Part shown: piece by piece, positions 1-5,835 of the stretch
How the letters are laid out: every line of letters begins with the position of its first letter
Numbering within the stretch: position 1 is the stretch's first letter
NCBI GenBank assembly: GCA_022759065.1
Contig: JAEMPZ010000273.1
Location: 1 to 8,933, forward strand
From: Acidobacteriota bacterium
GTDB lineage: Bacteria > Acidobacteriota > UBA4820 > DSQY01
Direction of reading: 5' to 3'
DNA length: 8,933 nucleotides
Notes under the pieces: model-generated
Told to the model about the DNA's origin: nothing
What the model saw: the letters and a program-made list of their open reading frames with translations, nothing else
Databases searched by the model: none
Position numbers and translations under genes: made by a program

Positions 1-24
1 CTCTTCGCCTTCGGCTCGATGGCT

Positions 25-118
25 CCCCAATCCCTTATTAGGTGAAAGAGCATTGGGGCTAAACGACTTGTCCACAAACATTCGGGGGCGCCGTTGCTGT
101 TCCATCGCGGGATTGGGG
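25..118. repeat. Inverted repeat in the leader with a competing third arm
   Basis: Bases 25-34 (CCCCAATCCC) are perfectly complementary to bases 109-118 (GGGATTGGGG). With a 2-nt bulge at 23-24 the pairing can extend to 19-22 with 119-122. A third element, ATTGGGG at 52-58, is complementary to 25-31 and would form a shorter hairpin with a 20-nt loop. The left arm can therefore pair with either right arm but not both. ATTGGGGC also forms a direct repeat at 52-59 and 112-119. This could be a switching leader, an operator for a DNA-binding protein, or chance. I see no convincing sigma70 promoter in this stretch and no match to the SAM riboswitch cores I know. The repeat itself is directly visible; its function is inference. 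Confidence 0.45.
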
Positions 119-156
119 CCATGTTGAACCTTTGCCAATTGCGGTGGTAGGATTGC

Positions 157-165
157 GGGGGAGGG
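157..165 (+). promoter_or_regulatory. Ribosome binding site for the PLP-enzyme gene
   Basis: The purine run GGGGGAGGG ends 8 nt before the ATG at 174. It favours that ATG over the in-frame TTG at 132, which would add 14 residues and has no comparable Shine-Dalgarno sequence. Confidence 0.6.
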
Positions 166-173
166 CTTTTGCC

Positions 174-1478
174 ATGAGCAAAGATCAAAAAAACGAACGC
201 GAATACCAGAGGGAGACCCGCCTCATTCACGGCAAGTTCCATTCGCCTCACTGGGACTACAAGGACCACATGGTCCCGCCCATGTCTTCCAGCGCGGCGT
301 ACAGGCTTGAGAGCGCGGAGCGGGGTGCTCAAGGCTTCATTGAGTTTGCCAACCCGCAATATGACCGCCACAAAGAGCCGCCCATTTTGATTTACGACAG
401 GCTTGAAGAACCGAGCCGTTCCATGTTGGAGGATAACCTTGCTGAAGTGGAGGAGGGGGATTGCGCCGTCTGCTTTGCTACCGGAATGGCGGCGATAAGC
501 GCCGCCCTCGGAGTGCTCCTTAAAACGGGAGACACCCTCATTGCGCACCATACGCTGTATGGCTGCACCTACTCTCTTTTGACCCGGTGGCTGCCGCGCT
601 ACGGCATCAACGTGAAGATGGTTGACCTAAAGGACCCCTCAATCCTGGAAAAAGAGATTGACAAGACGGCAAGGGCGATTTATTTGGAGACTCCGACCAA
701 CCCCACCCTCGAATTGATTGACATCGGGGCCGTGCGCCACGCCGTTGACAAGGCAAACGCCCAAAGGGAACCGTCCTCAAGAATTTTCGTCGTCGTTGAC
801 AACACCTTCGCTACGCCATATTGCCAGCGGCCGCTGGTTCTGGGGGCGGACGTCGTCTGCCATTCCCTCACCAAAAACATTGGCGGTTTTGGAACGGACA
901 TGGGCGGAGCGTGGATAGGGCCATCCTCCCTTGAAAGCGACGTTCTGATGTACAGGAAGGATTTCGGCGCCCCGCTAAGCTCCAAGTCGGCCTGGCCGCC
1001 TTTAGTTTACGGCCTGCCGACGCTGGCTTTAAGGACGCGCCGCCAAATGGAAACGGCCATGAAGGTGGCCCGTTTTCTTGAGGGCCATCCCGCGGTCGCA
1101 AGCGTGCGCTATCCCGGGTTGCCAAGCCATCCGCAGCATCAGCTTGCGAGAAAACAGATGCTCGACGCCGACGGCGTCTTCGCGCCCGGTATCATGCTCT
1201 ATTTCGTCCTTAAGGGTTCGCCCGAGGAAGCGCGCGAGGCCGGCAGAAAGATCATGAACCACATTGCCAGCCACGCTCTAAGCTTGACGCTCGCCGTCTC
1301 GCTGGGCAACATCCGCACTCTCATAGAGCACCCCGCCTCGATGACCCACGCCCCTTTGCCCGTGGCCGCGCAGCTTGAAGCGGGTATAGACCCGGGCGGC
1401 ATCAGGATAAGCATCGGGCTGGAGGCCCCGCAAGACATCATGGGTGACCTTGAAGAGGCTTTCAGCACCGTGAAATGA
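174..1478 (+). CDS. Cys/Met-metabolism PLP enzyme, probable methionine gamma-lyase
   Basis: A 434-residue cytoplasmic PLP enzyme of the cystathionine gamma-synthase/methionine gamma-lyase fold. The likely reaction splits L-methionine into methanethiol, 2-oxobutanoate and ammonia. The Schiff-base lysine is K234 in SLTK and the pyridine-binding aspartate is D209 in VVVDN. Phosphate contacts are Y74 and R76 (YDR, given to the partner subunit) and the ATGM loop at 102-105. The substrate carboxylate arginine is R411. Residues that separate methionine gamma-lyase from its relatives are present: Y129 and C131 in LYGCT (Y114/C116 of the Pseudomonas putida enzyme) and K262-D263 (K240/D241). The stretch from VSLG to HPASMTH (376-392) also matches that family. 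About 17 extra residues precede Y74 (roughly 56-72). The ATG at 174 is chosen for its Shine-Dalgarno sequence; an in-frame TTG at 132 is the alternative. It is the first gene of the run, 7 nt before the amidohydrolase. Cystathionine gamma-lyase or O-acylhomoserine sulfhydrylase activity cannot be excluded. Confidence 0.85.
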   Translation: MSKDQKNEREYQRETRLIHGKFHSPHWDYKDHMVPPMSSSAAYRLESAERGAQGFIEFANPQYDRHKEPPILIYDRLEEPSRSMLEDNLAEVEEGDCAVCFATGMAAISAALGVLLKTGDTLIAHHTLYGCTYSLLTRWLPRYGINVKMVDLKDPSILEKEIDKTARAIYLETPTNPTLELIDIGAVRHAVDKANAQREPSSRIFVVVDNTFATPYCQRPLVLGADVVCHSLTKNIGGFGTDMGGAWIGPSSLESDVLMYRKDFGAPLSSKSAWPPLVYGLPTLALRTRRQMETAMKVARFLEGHPAVASVRYPGLPSHPQHQLARKQMLDADGVFAPGIMLYFVLKGSPEEAREAGRKIMNHIASHALSLTLAVSLGNIRTLIEHPASMTHAPLPVAAQLEAGIDPGGIRISIGLEAPQDIMGDLEEAFSTVK

Positions 1479-1485
1479 GGCAAGC

Positions 1486-2907
1486 GTGAGGCGCTTCTGG
1501 CGCTGGTCCAGCAAAGGCTTCATTCCCGCCGAGCCTCAACCCGGCGTGGCGAGCCTTGTCAGCGGTGACGCGGAACTTGGCCGGCACGATTCTTTCTTGA
1601 TATTGCCCCCATTGTGGGACCACCACGGCCATGTCCTGGCAATGGGCGCTTTGAGCGAAGAGGCCGATCTTCGAGGGGCCAGGAGCGTTGAAGAAGCGTT
1701 GTCTCTCGTGCGGGAAAGAGCCAAAAGCACCCCAAAAGGCTCTTGGCTGTTAGGTTTTGGATGGGACCACAACCTCTGGGGCGGCGTCTTCCCCCCTCTC
1801 GCGGGGCTTGATGAGGCATCGGGGGGCCACCCAGCGTACCTTCGCCGCATTGACGGCCACGCGGCGTGGGCCAACTCCGCGGCGCTTGCTCGCGCCGGCT
1901 TGAGAGACGACAGCGCGGACCCGCCAGGCGGCCGTTTGATGCGGGAAAGTGGGCGGCTCACCGGGATCGTGATGGATAACGCCATGGCCCGGATCGAGGC
2001 CGCGATGCCGCCGCCGGAAGAGGACGTCCTTTGCCGAAGAGCGATTGAAGCGCTTCGGGAGTTGAAGGCCCTCGGCCTTTGCGGCGTGACAGACATGGGC
2101 CTTTGCGCGCTGGAGGCGAAGCTTTTCGCCAACCTTGACGCTAAAGACGCATTGCCAATCCAAGTTCGAGCTTACTTGCGGGAGGACCCTCGCGCATGGT
2201 CGGCCACATGGAACCACCGCGGGAAAGCTTTCCGCGTCGAGGGGGCAAAGCTCTTCTGCGACGGCTCGCTTGGCAGCAGGACGGCGGCGCTCTTTGAAGA
2301 GTACGCGGACGATCCCGAAAACAGCGGCCTCTTGCTCCTCTCCCGCGCGAACCTCTCTGAGATGCTGGCTGCCGCTCGGAGGCACGGCATCTCCCTCGCC
2401 ATTCATGCCATCGGCGACAGAGCCGCGGGGACCATCCTTGACGCCATCGAATCGGAAGCTTCCCCGCACAACGTGCGTATCGAGCACTGCCAGGTCATTG
2501 CGGACGGCCAGGCCGAGCGCATGGCGCGCCTTGGCGTCACGGCCTCTGTTCAGCCCTGCCATTGGCTTAGCGACAAGGCATGGGCTCCGCTGCGCCTTGG
2601 GGAAAAGCGGATGGGGCGAGCCTACCGCTTGGGGAGCCTTGCGCGCGCCGGCATTCCTGTTCTTATGGGAACAGACTTCCCTATTGAAAAACCAGATCCG
2701 CGGCGAACCATTTTCAGCGCTCTCGCGAGGCCGGAGCCGGAGCGCCTCTCCTTCGGCGCCACGCTCGCCTCGATGGCCCCTCCCCAAGGCGCCATTCCTC
2801 CAAAAACCGTGACGCTGGCCGCTGGAGCGGCGCCGGAGGATCTGATGGCCCCGGAGCGGCTGCTTTCCTGGACCTTGCGACAAGTTGAAGTGGAAGATTC
2901 CCCTTGA
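1486..2907 (+). CDS. YtcJ-like metal-dependent amidohydrolase
   Basis: A 473-residue hydrolase of the amidohydrolase superfamily, YtcJ/Amidohydro_3 group, which cleaves C-N bonds; the substrate is unknown. The metal ligands are all visible: HxH at H47 and H49 (DHHGH), a candidate carboxylated lysine K255 in the KLFCDGSLGSRTAA motif, H307 in AIHAIGD, H334 in RIEHCQ and D397 in MGTDFPIE. The barrel is therefore intact. Both ends are short. The usual N-terminal beta-sandwich strands are compressed into about 40 residues, and the familiar C-terminal block (NPA..LG..., GS(I/L)..GK.AD) is not recognisable, so it is shorter than the usual 530-550 residues. No signal peptide is apparent. It starts at GTG 1486, 7 nt after the PLP gene, with GAGG at 1477-1480 as ribosome site. 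Its stop overlaps the cheR start (TTGA), so it is translationally coupled to the chemotaxis genes. Confidence 0.85.
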   Translation: MRRFWRWSSKGFIPAEPQPGVASLVSGDAELGRHDSFLILPPLWDHHGHVLAMGALSEEADLRGARSVEEALSLVRERAKSTPKGSWLLGFGWDHNLWGGVFPPLAGLDEASGGHPAYLRRIDGHAAWANSAALARAGLRDDSADPPGGRLMRESGRLTGIVMDNAMARIEAAMPPPEEDVLCRRAIEALRELKALGLCGVTDMGLCALEAKLFANLDAKDALPIQVRAYLREDPRAWSATWNHRGKAFRVEGAKLFCDGSLGSRTAALFEEYADDPENSGLLLLSRANLSEMLAAARRHGISLAIHAIGDRAAGTILDAIESEASPHNVRIEHCQVIADGQAERMARLGVTASVQPCHWLSDKAWAPLRLGEKRMGRAYRLGSLARAGIPVLMGTDFPIEKPDPRRTIFSALARPEPERLSFGATLASMAPPQGAIPPKTVTLAAGAAPEDLMAPERLLSWTLRQVEVEDSP

Positions 2908-3692
2908 GAGAACTGGCCCCGGCCGACATAGAACTGTTCCGGGAATGGCTTTCGCGCGAGGCGGGGCTTAAAGGCGAAGACTACCGCGACGCTTTTTTGG
3001 CCAGGCGCATCCAACCCCGCATCGAAGCCCATGGCTTCACAAGCGTGGGCGGCTACCTCAAGGCATTGAAAGCGTGGCCTTCCGAAAGGGAAATGCTTTT
3101 AAGCCGAGTCCTGGTCCCGACGACTGAATTCATGCGCAACCCCGAGGTCTGGGCCTCGCTCGGCCGGCTGCTGATGGAGGCCCCGTTTCGAGACCCGCTT
3201 CGCATAGCGAGCGCCCCGTGCTCGACTGGAGAAGAGGCCTTTAGCGCCGCAATCCTGATGGAGGAGCTCAATCGAAAGGGAACGGTCGTGGCGGCGGACC
3301 GGTCGCCAAGAGCGCTGGCCCGCCTTGCCGAGGCGCGCTACCCTGAGCGGGCGCTTGAGAAATTGGACAAAAACCTCGTTTGGAGGTATTTTAAGACAGA
3401 GAACGGCTGGGCCACACCTGTGCAAAGGGTCCGCCGAAAGGTTTTTCCGCTCCTTTGGGACATTGGAAATGGCATCCCGGGAAGCGGATTCCACGCCGTG
3501 CTGGTGAGAAACCTTTTTATTTACCTCACTCAGGAGGCGCAGGAGCGCGTGATAAAGGCGGCGGGAACAACATTGGAGCCCGGAGGCTTCCTGGTTCTTG
3601 GGCGCGTGGAAAGAATGCCGCAAGGGCTTCCCGGGTGGGAGAAAGCCGACGGGGAGTGCCGCATCTACCGGTGGAAAGGGGGCATACGATGA
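2904..3692 (+). CDS. cheR: CheR-type chemoreceptor glutamate methyltransferase
   Basis: A 262-residue SAM-dependent methyltransferase that adds methyl groups to receptor glutamates during adaptation. The helical CheR N-terminal domain covers about residues 5-60 and the methyltransferase domain about 68-257. Visible family motifs are TTEFMRN (73-79, equivalent to the T..FFR block), the SAM loop SAPCSTGEE (103-111), D132 followed by SPRAL and RYPER (canonical DISPxAL...RYPER), and VRNLFIYL (201-208) followed by [10 protein letters not shown]. Several positions are divergent. The canonical HSES after the LG is replaced by RVER, and the Asn of the xNLL block (N212 in Salmonella CheR) appears to be Trp185 or Asp186. 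The start is TTG 2904, overlapping the upstream stop by 4 nt, with GGAAG at 2892-2896 seven nt before it. The stop overlaps the receptor ATG (ATGA). Family assignment is firm; full activity is inferred. Confidence 0.9.
   Translation: MRELAPADIELFREWLSREAGLKGEDYRDAFLARRIQPRIEAHGFTSVGGYLKALKAWPSEREMLLSRVLVPTTEFMRNPEVWASLGRLLMEAPFRDPLRIASAPCSTGEEAFSAAILMEELNRKGTVVAADRSPRALARLAEARYPERALEKLDKNLVWRYFKTENGWATPVQRVRRKVFPLLWDIGNGIPGSGFHAVLVRNLFIYLTQEAQERVIKAAGTTLEPGGFLVLGRVERMPQGLPGWEKADGECRIYRWKGGIR
3673..3682 (+). promoter_or_regulatory. Ribosome binding site for the receptor gene
   Basis: GGAAAGGGGG lies inside the end of cheR, 6 nt before ATG 3689. It selects this start over an upstream in-frame ATG at 3455, which would add 78 residues encoded entirely within cheR and place a non-membrane sequence before the first membrane helix. 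Confidence 0.6.
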
Positions 3693-4927
3693 AAGTCAAG
3701 CTTGGCCTCTGGTTCATCCTCGCGGTTTTCATTCCGATCGTCGTCAATATTTGCGTCCAGAAGCTGACCTCGGCGAGCGAGTCGCAAACAATGTGGCTCA
3801 ATATCTTCACCGGCCTTCTGGTGGCGGGGATATTCGCGCTTGTCGTGGCCGGCCTCCTGACGAGAGAATTGCGCTCCCTGGCCCAGGCCGCGGCGCAGGT
3901 GGCCGAGGGTGACCTCTCCAGGGAAGTGGCGGTTCGGACTGAGGACGAGGTCGGCCAGCTAGCCGAGTCCCTTCGAGCCATGGTTGCCAGCCTCAGGGAG
4001 ATAGTCAGGCAGGTGCAAAGCAGCACCGCGGCGATGTACGACGCCATTCAGAACCTGAGCGTTTCGGCTTCGGAGGTCAGCGCCTCAAGCGGGGAAGTGG
4101 CTGGAAACGTCCAAAACATCGCGCGTGGGGCCGAAAGCCAGGCGAAGAGCGTCGAGAGGTCGGCCGGTTTGAGCCAGCGCGTCAGCGCGTCAGCCGCCGC
4201 CGTCGCGCAGCAGAGCCAGAACACCGAGGACCAGGCCATCGAATCGGAGCGCCAATCCAAGGAAGGGAACGAAGCGGCCACTCAGGCGAGCCGCGCCATG
4301 GAGGTCATCCTGGCTCACATCGAGGAGACCGCCTCGCAGGTCAAGACCTTCAAGGAGCACTCCCAGGAGATAAACGTCCTCGTGGAGAGCATTACGGCCG
4401 TCAGCCACCAGACGCACATCCTCGCTCTTAACGCGACTATAGAGGCCGCCCGCGCCGGCGATGCCGGGCGCGGTTTCGCGGTCGTGGCCGAGGAGGTGCG
4501 GCGCCTGGCGGAAACTACGCGCGACCTGGCCTCCCAGATCGCCAAGCTGGCTCAGGACACCGCGTCCCGCACCCAGGATGTGGCGGCCGGGATAGAAGTT
4601 TCGCGGGAAGCGGCTCGCTCCGGCCAGGAAAAAACCCGGGCGGTCAACCTCGCTCTCGGCCAAATCAACGAAGGGATGACAAAAACCAGGGAGGCGGTGC
4701 GCGTGATCGCCAAGGAGTCGGCGATGCAGGCCGAAGCCGCTTCGGCGCTCATGCGGGCCGTCGAGGAAATACAGAAGGTGGCCACCGAAAACGCGGCTGG
4801 AAGCGAAGAACTTTCGGCCGCCACCGAGGAGATCACCGCCAGCATGGAAGAAGTCAGCGCGGGGGCGAAATCGCTTCTTGATCAGGCGAACCGCCTGCGC
4901 GGCCTCGTGGAGAAGTTCCGCCTATAG
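3689..4927 (+). CDS. Methyl-accepting chemotaxis protein without a sensor domain
   Basis: A 412-residue chemoreceptor that would control CheA through CheW. TM1 is about residues 8-23, after a basic N-terminus (MKVK), and TM2 about 38-58. Only about 14 residues (24-37) lie between them, so there is no room for a Cache, 4HB or other external ligand-binding domain. A HAMP domain follows (about 57-110) with the EGDLS and EDEVGQLAE landmarks; the usual proline of its first helix is replaced by Glu (LTRELR). The rest is an antiparallel coiled-coil hairpin with its tip near 240-270 ([17 protein letters not shown], then [16 protein letters not shown]). The arms are near-equal, about 145 residues each, in the range of the 40-heptad class; this is an estimate. 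The C-terminus ends in VEKFRL with no CheR/CheB-tethering pentapeptide. It overlaps cheR by 4 nt and precedes cheW by 10 nt. Conventional MCPs are usually above 500 residues. Confidence 0.92.
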   Translation: MKVKLGLWFILAVFIPIVVNICVQKLTSASESQTMWLNIFTGLLVAGIFALVVAGLLTRELRSLAQAAAQVAEGDLSREVAVRTEDEVGQLAESLRAMVASLREIVRQVQSSTAAMYDAIQNLSVSASEVSASSGEVAGNVQNIARGAESQAKSVERSAGLSQRVSASAAAVAQQSQNTEDQAIESERQSKEGNEAATQASRAMEVILAHIEETASQVKTFKEHSQEINVLVESITAVSHQTHILALNATIEAARAGDAGRGFAVVAEEVRRLAETTRDLASQIAKLAQDTASRTQDVAAGIEVSREAARSGQEKTRAVNLALGQINEGMTKTREAVRVIAKESAMQAEAASALMRAVEEIQKVATENAAGSEELSAATEEITASMEEVSAGAKSLLDQANRLRGLVEKFRL

Positions 4928-4933
4928 GAAGGA
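4926..4933 (+). promoter_or_regulatory. Ribosome binding site for cheW
   Basis: AGGAAGGA overlaps the receptor stop codon and ends 4 nt before ATG 4938. It supports that start over an in-frame ATG at 4878 lying inside the receptor gene. The CheW-like homology also begins right after 4938. Confidence 0.6.
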
Positions 4934-4937
4934 CGCC

Positions 4938-5417
4938 ATGCAAGAGCTCGTGATCGCAAGAGCGGGCGACAGGCTTTTGGGGCTCGCCTCCTCGGAGGTG
5001 GCGGAAATTTTCGCGCCGCGATCGGTCACGGCGTTGCCGGAACCATTCCCATATTTGGCGGGGGCAATCTTTCGCATGGGCCGTCTCATAACCGTGGTCA
5101 GCACTTATTCGCTTATTTCGGGCGGAAAGCCCGACGTGTCCGCGCGGGCGCTCCTTGCAAGGCTGAGCGCGCCAAGGGAAAATATAGCCTTGTCGCTCGA
5201 CTGCGTTGACGCCATGACGCCATACAACGAATTGGACCTGAAGGAAAATGGTTCCGGGCCGCTTTGGGCCGGCCTTTATCCATGGGGCGAACAGTGGGTT
5301 TCGGTTTTGAACGTCGCCGCGGCTTGCGCGCTTTTGAACAGCGCCGTGGCGGAGGGACAAGCTTGGGGGCGGCCCCGCGCCCCAATCACGAGGTTGACTA
5401 AAGAAACGGGCGGTTAA
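4938..5417 (+). CDS. cheW: Divergent CheW-like adaptor protein
   Basis: A 159-residue protein with one CheW-like domain (about residues 2-135), which would bridge the receptor tip and the CheA P5 domain. The CheW pattern is visible but weak: an opening strand pair (ELVIARAGDRLLGLASSEVAEIF), the loop with PEPFPYLAGAIF, and MGRLITVVSTYSLI where classical CheW has NxRGxVxPVVDLR. The conserved Asn and the RG of that segment are not kept (FRMG here), and the later strands match poorly. About 25 residues after the domain look unstructured and are charged or proline-bearing. The identification rests partly on position, between the MCP and cheY-cheA, with the gene starting 10 nt after the receptor stop. 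It could instead be a specialised CheW-like scaffold, with a canonical CheW encoded elsewhere. Confidence 0.75.
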   Translation: MQELVIARAGDRLLGLASSEVAEIFAPRSVTALPEPFPYLAGAIFRMGRLITVVSTYSLISGGKPDVSARALLARLSAPRENIALSLDCVDAMTPYNELDLKENGSGPLWAGLYPWGEQWVSVLNVAAACALLNSAVAEGQAWGRPRAPITRLTKETGG

Positions 5418-5465
5418 TGAAAGGCATGACATTTCCATCACAGGGAATGGGCCAAAGGAGGAGCG
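5418..5465 (+). promoter_or_regulatory. cheW-cheY intergenic gap with a strong ribosome binding site
   Basis: This 48-nt gap is the longest between genes in the run. It ends in AAAGGAGG at 5454-5461, a near-perfect Shine-Dalgarno sequence 4 nt before the cheY ATG and the strongest in the window. That fits a need for more CheY than its neighbours. I see no terminator hairpin in the gap. Confidence 0.6.
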
Positions 5466-5834
5466 ATGCCGGCTAAGGTGCTCATCGTAGACGACGCGAT
5501 GTTCATGCGCGCCATGATCCGTGACATCCTCGTAAATTCCGGGCGCTACGAGGTCGCGGGAGAGGCGGCCAACGGAGAGGAAGCGGTCGCCCAGTACCGC
5601 GCCCTCAAGCCGGATGTGGTGACGATGGACATAGTGATGCCTCAGATGGACGGCATCGAGGCGTGCAAGGAAATTCTGAAATTCGACGGGAAGGCCAAAA
5701 TAGTCATGTGCTCGGCGCTCGGCCAGGAAGCGCTGGTCATTGAGTCCATCGCGGCTGGAGCCAGGGATTTTGTCGTGAAACCCTTTTCGGCGGAGAAGGT
5801 CCTAAAAGTGATCGACACGGTCGCCGCGGGCTGA
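5466..5834 (+). CDS. cheY: CheY single-domain response regulator
   Basis: A 122-residue receiver domain with no output domain. It is phosphorylated by CheA and would bind the flagellar switch or another motility target. The acidic pocket is D9 and D10 (VDDA), the phosphoacceptor is D55 in VTMDIVMPQMDG, the switch hydroxyl is S83 in MCSALGQ, and the conserved lysine is K105 in VVKPF. The aromatic switch position just before it is F102 rather than Tyr. The sequence closely resembles the short Thermotoga-type CheY (VLIVDDAxFMR, GEAANGEEAV, KPDVVTMD, MCSAxGQ). Length is normal. ATG 5466 follows a strong ribosome site. Only 1 nt separates its stop from the cheA GTG. Confidence 0.96.
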   Translation: MPAKVLIVDDAMFMRAMIRDILVNSGRYEVAGEAANGEEAVAQYRALKPDVVTMDIVMPQMDGIEACKEILKFDGKAKIVMCSALGQEALVIESIAAGARDFVVKPFSAEKVLKVIDTVAAG

Positions 5835-5835
5835 C

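Noticed and set aside
1..45. Possible end of an upstream gene (open frame 1 to the TGA at 43-45)
   Set aside because: Only 14 codons are visible and they match no recognisable family C-terminus, so it cannot be supported.
68..96. TTGTCC as a -35 promoter element for the operon
   Set aside because: The position 17 nt downstream is CCGTTG, which is not a -10 box. Other hexamers in the leader also failed.
1750..2883. Minus-strand open frame of 377 codons antisense to the amidohydrolase
   Set aside because: It lies opposite a gene with all catalytic motifs. Its translation is Arg/Gly/Pro-rich with no domain, typical of shadow frames at high GC.
5394..5422. TTGACT at 5394-5399 as a -35 box for a cheY promoter
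   Set aside because: No acceptable -10 hexamer occurs at 15-18 nt spacing (TAATGA or ATGAAA are poor), and the box lies within cheW.
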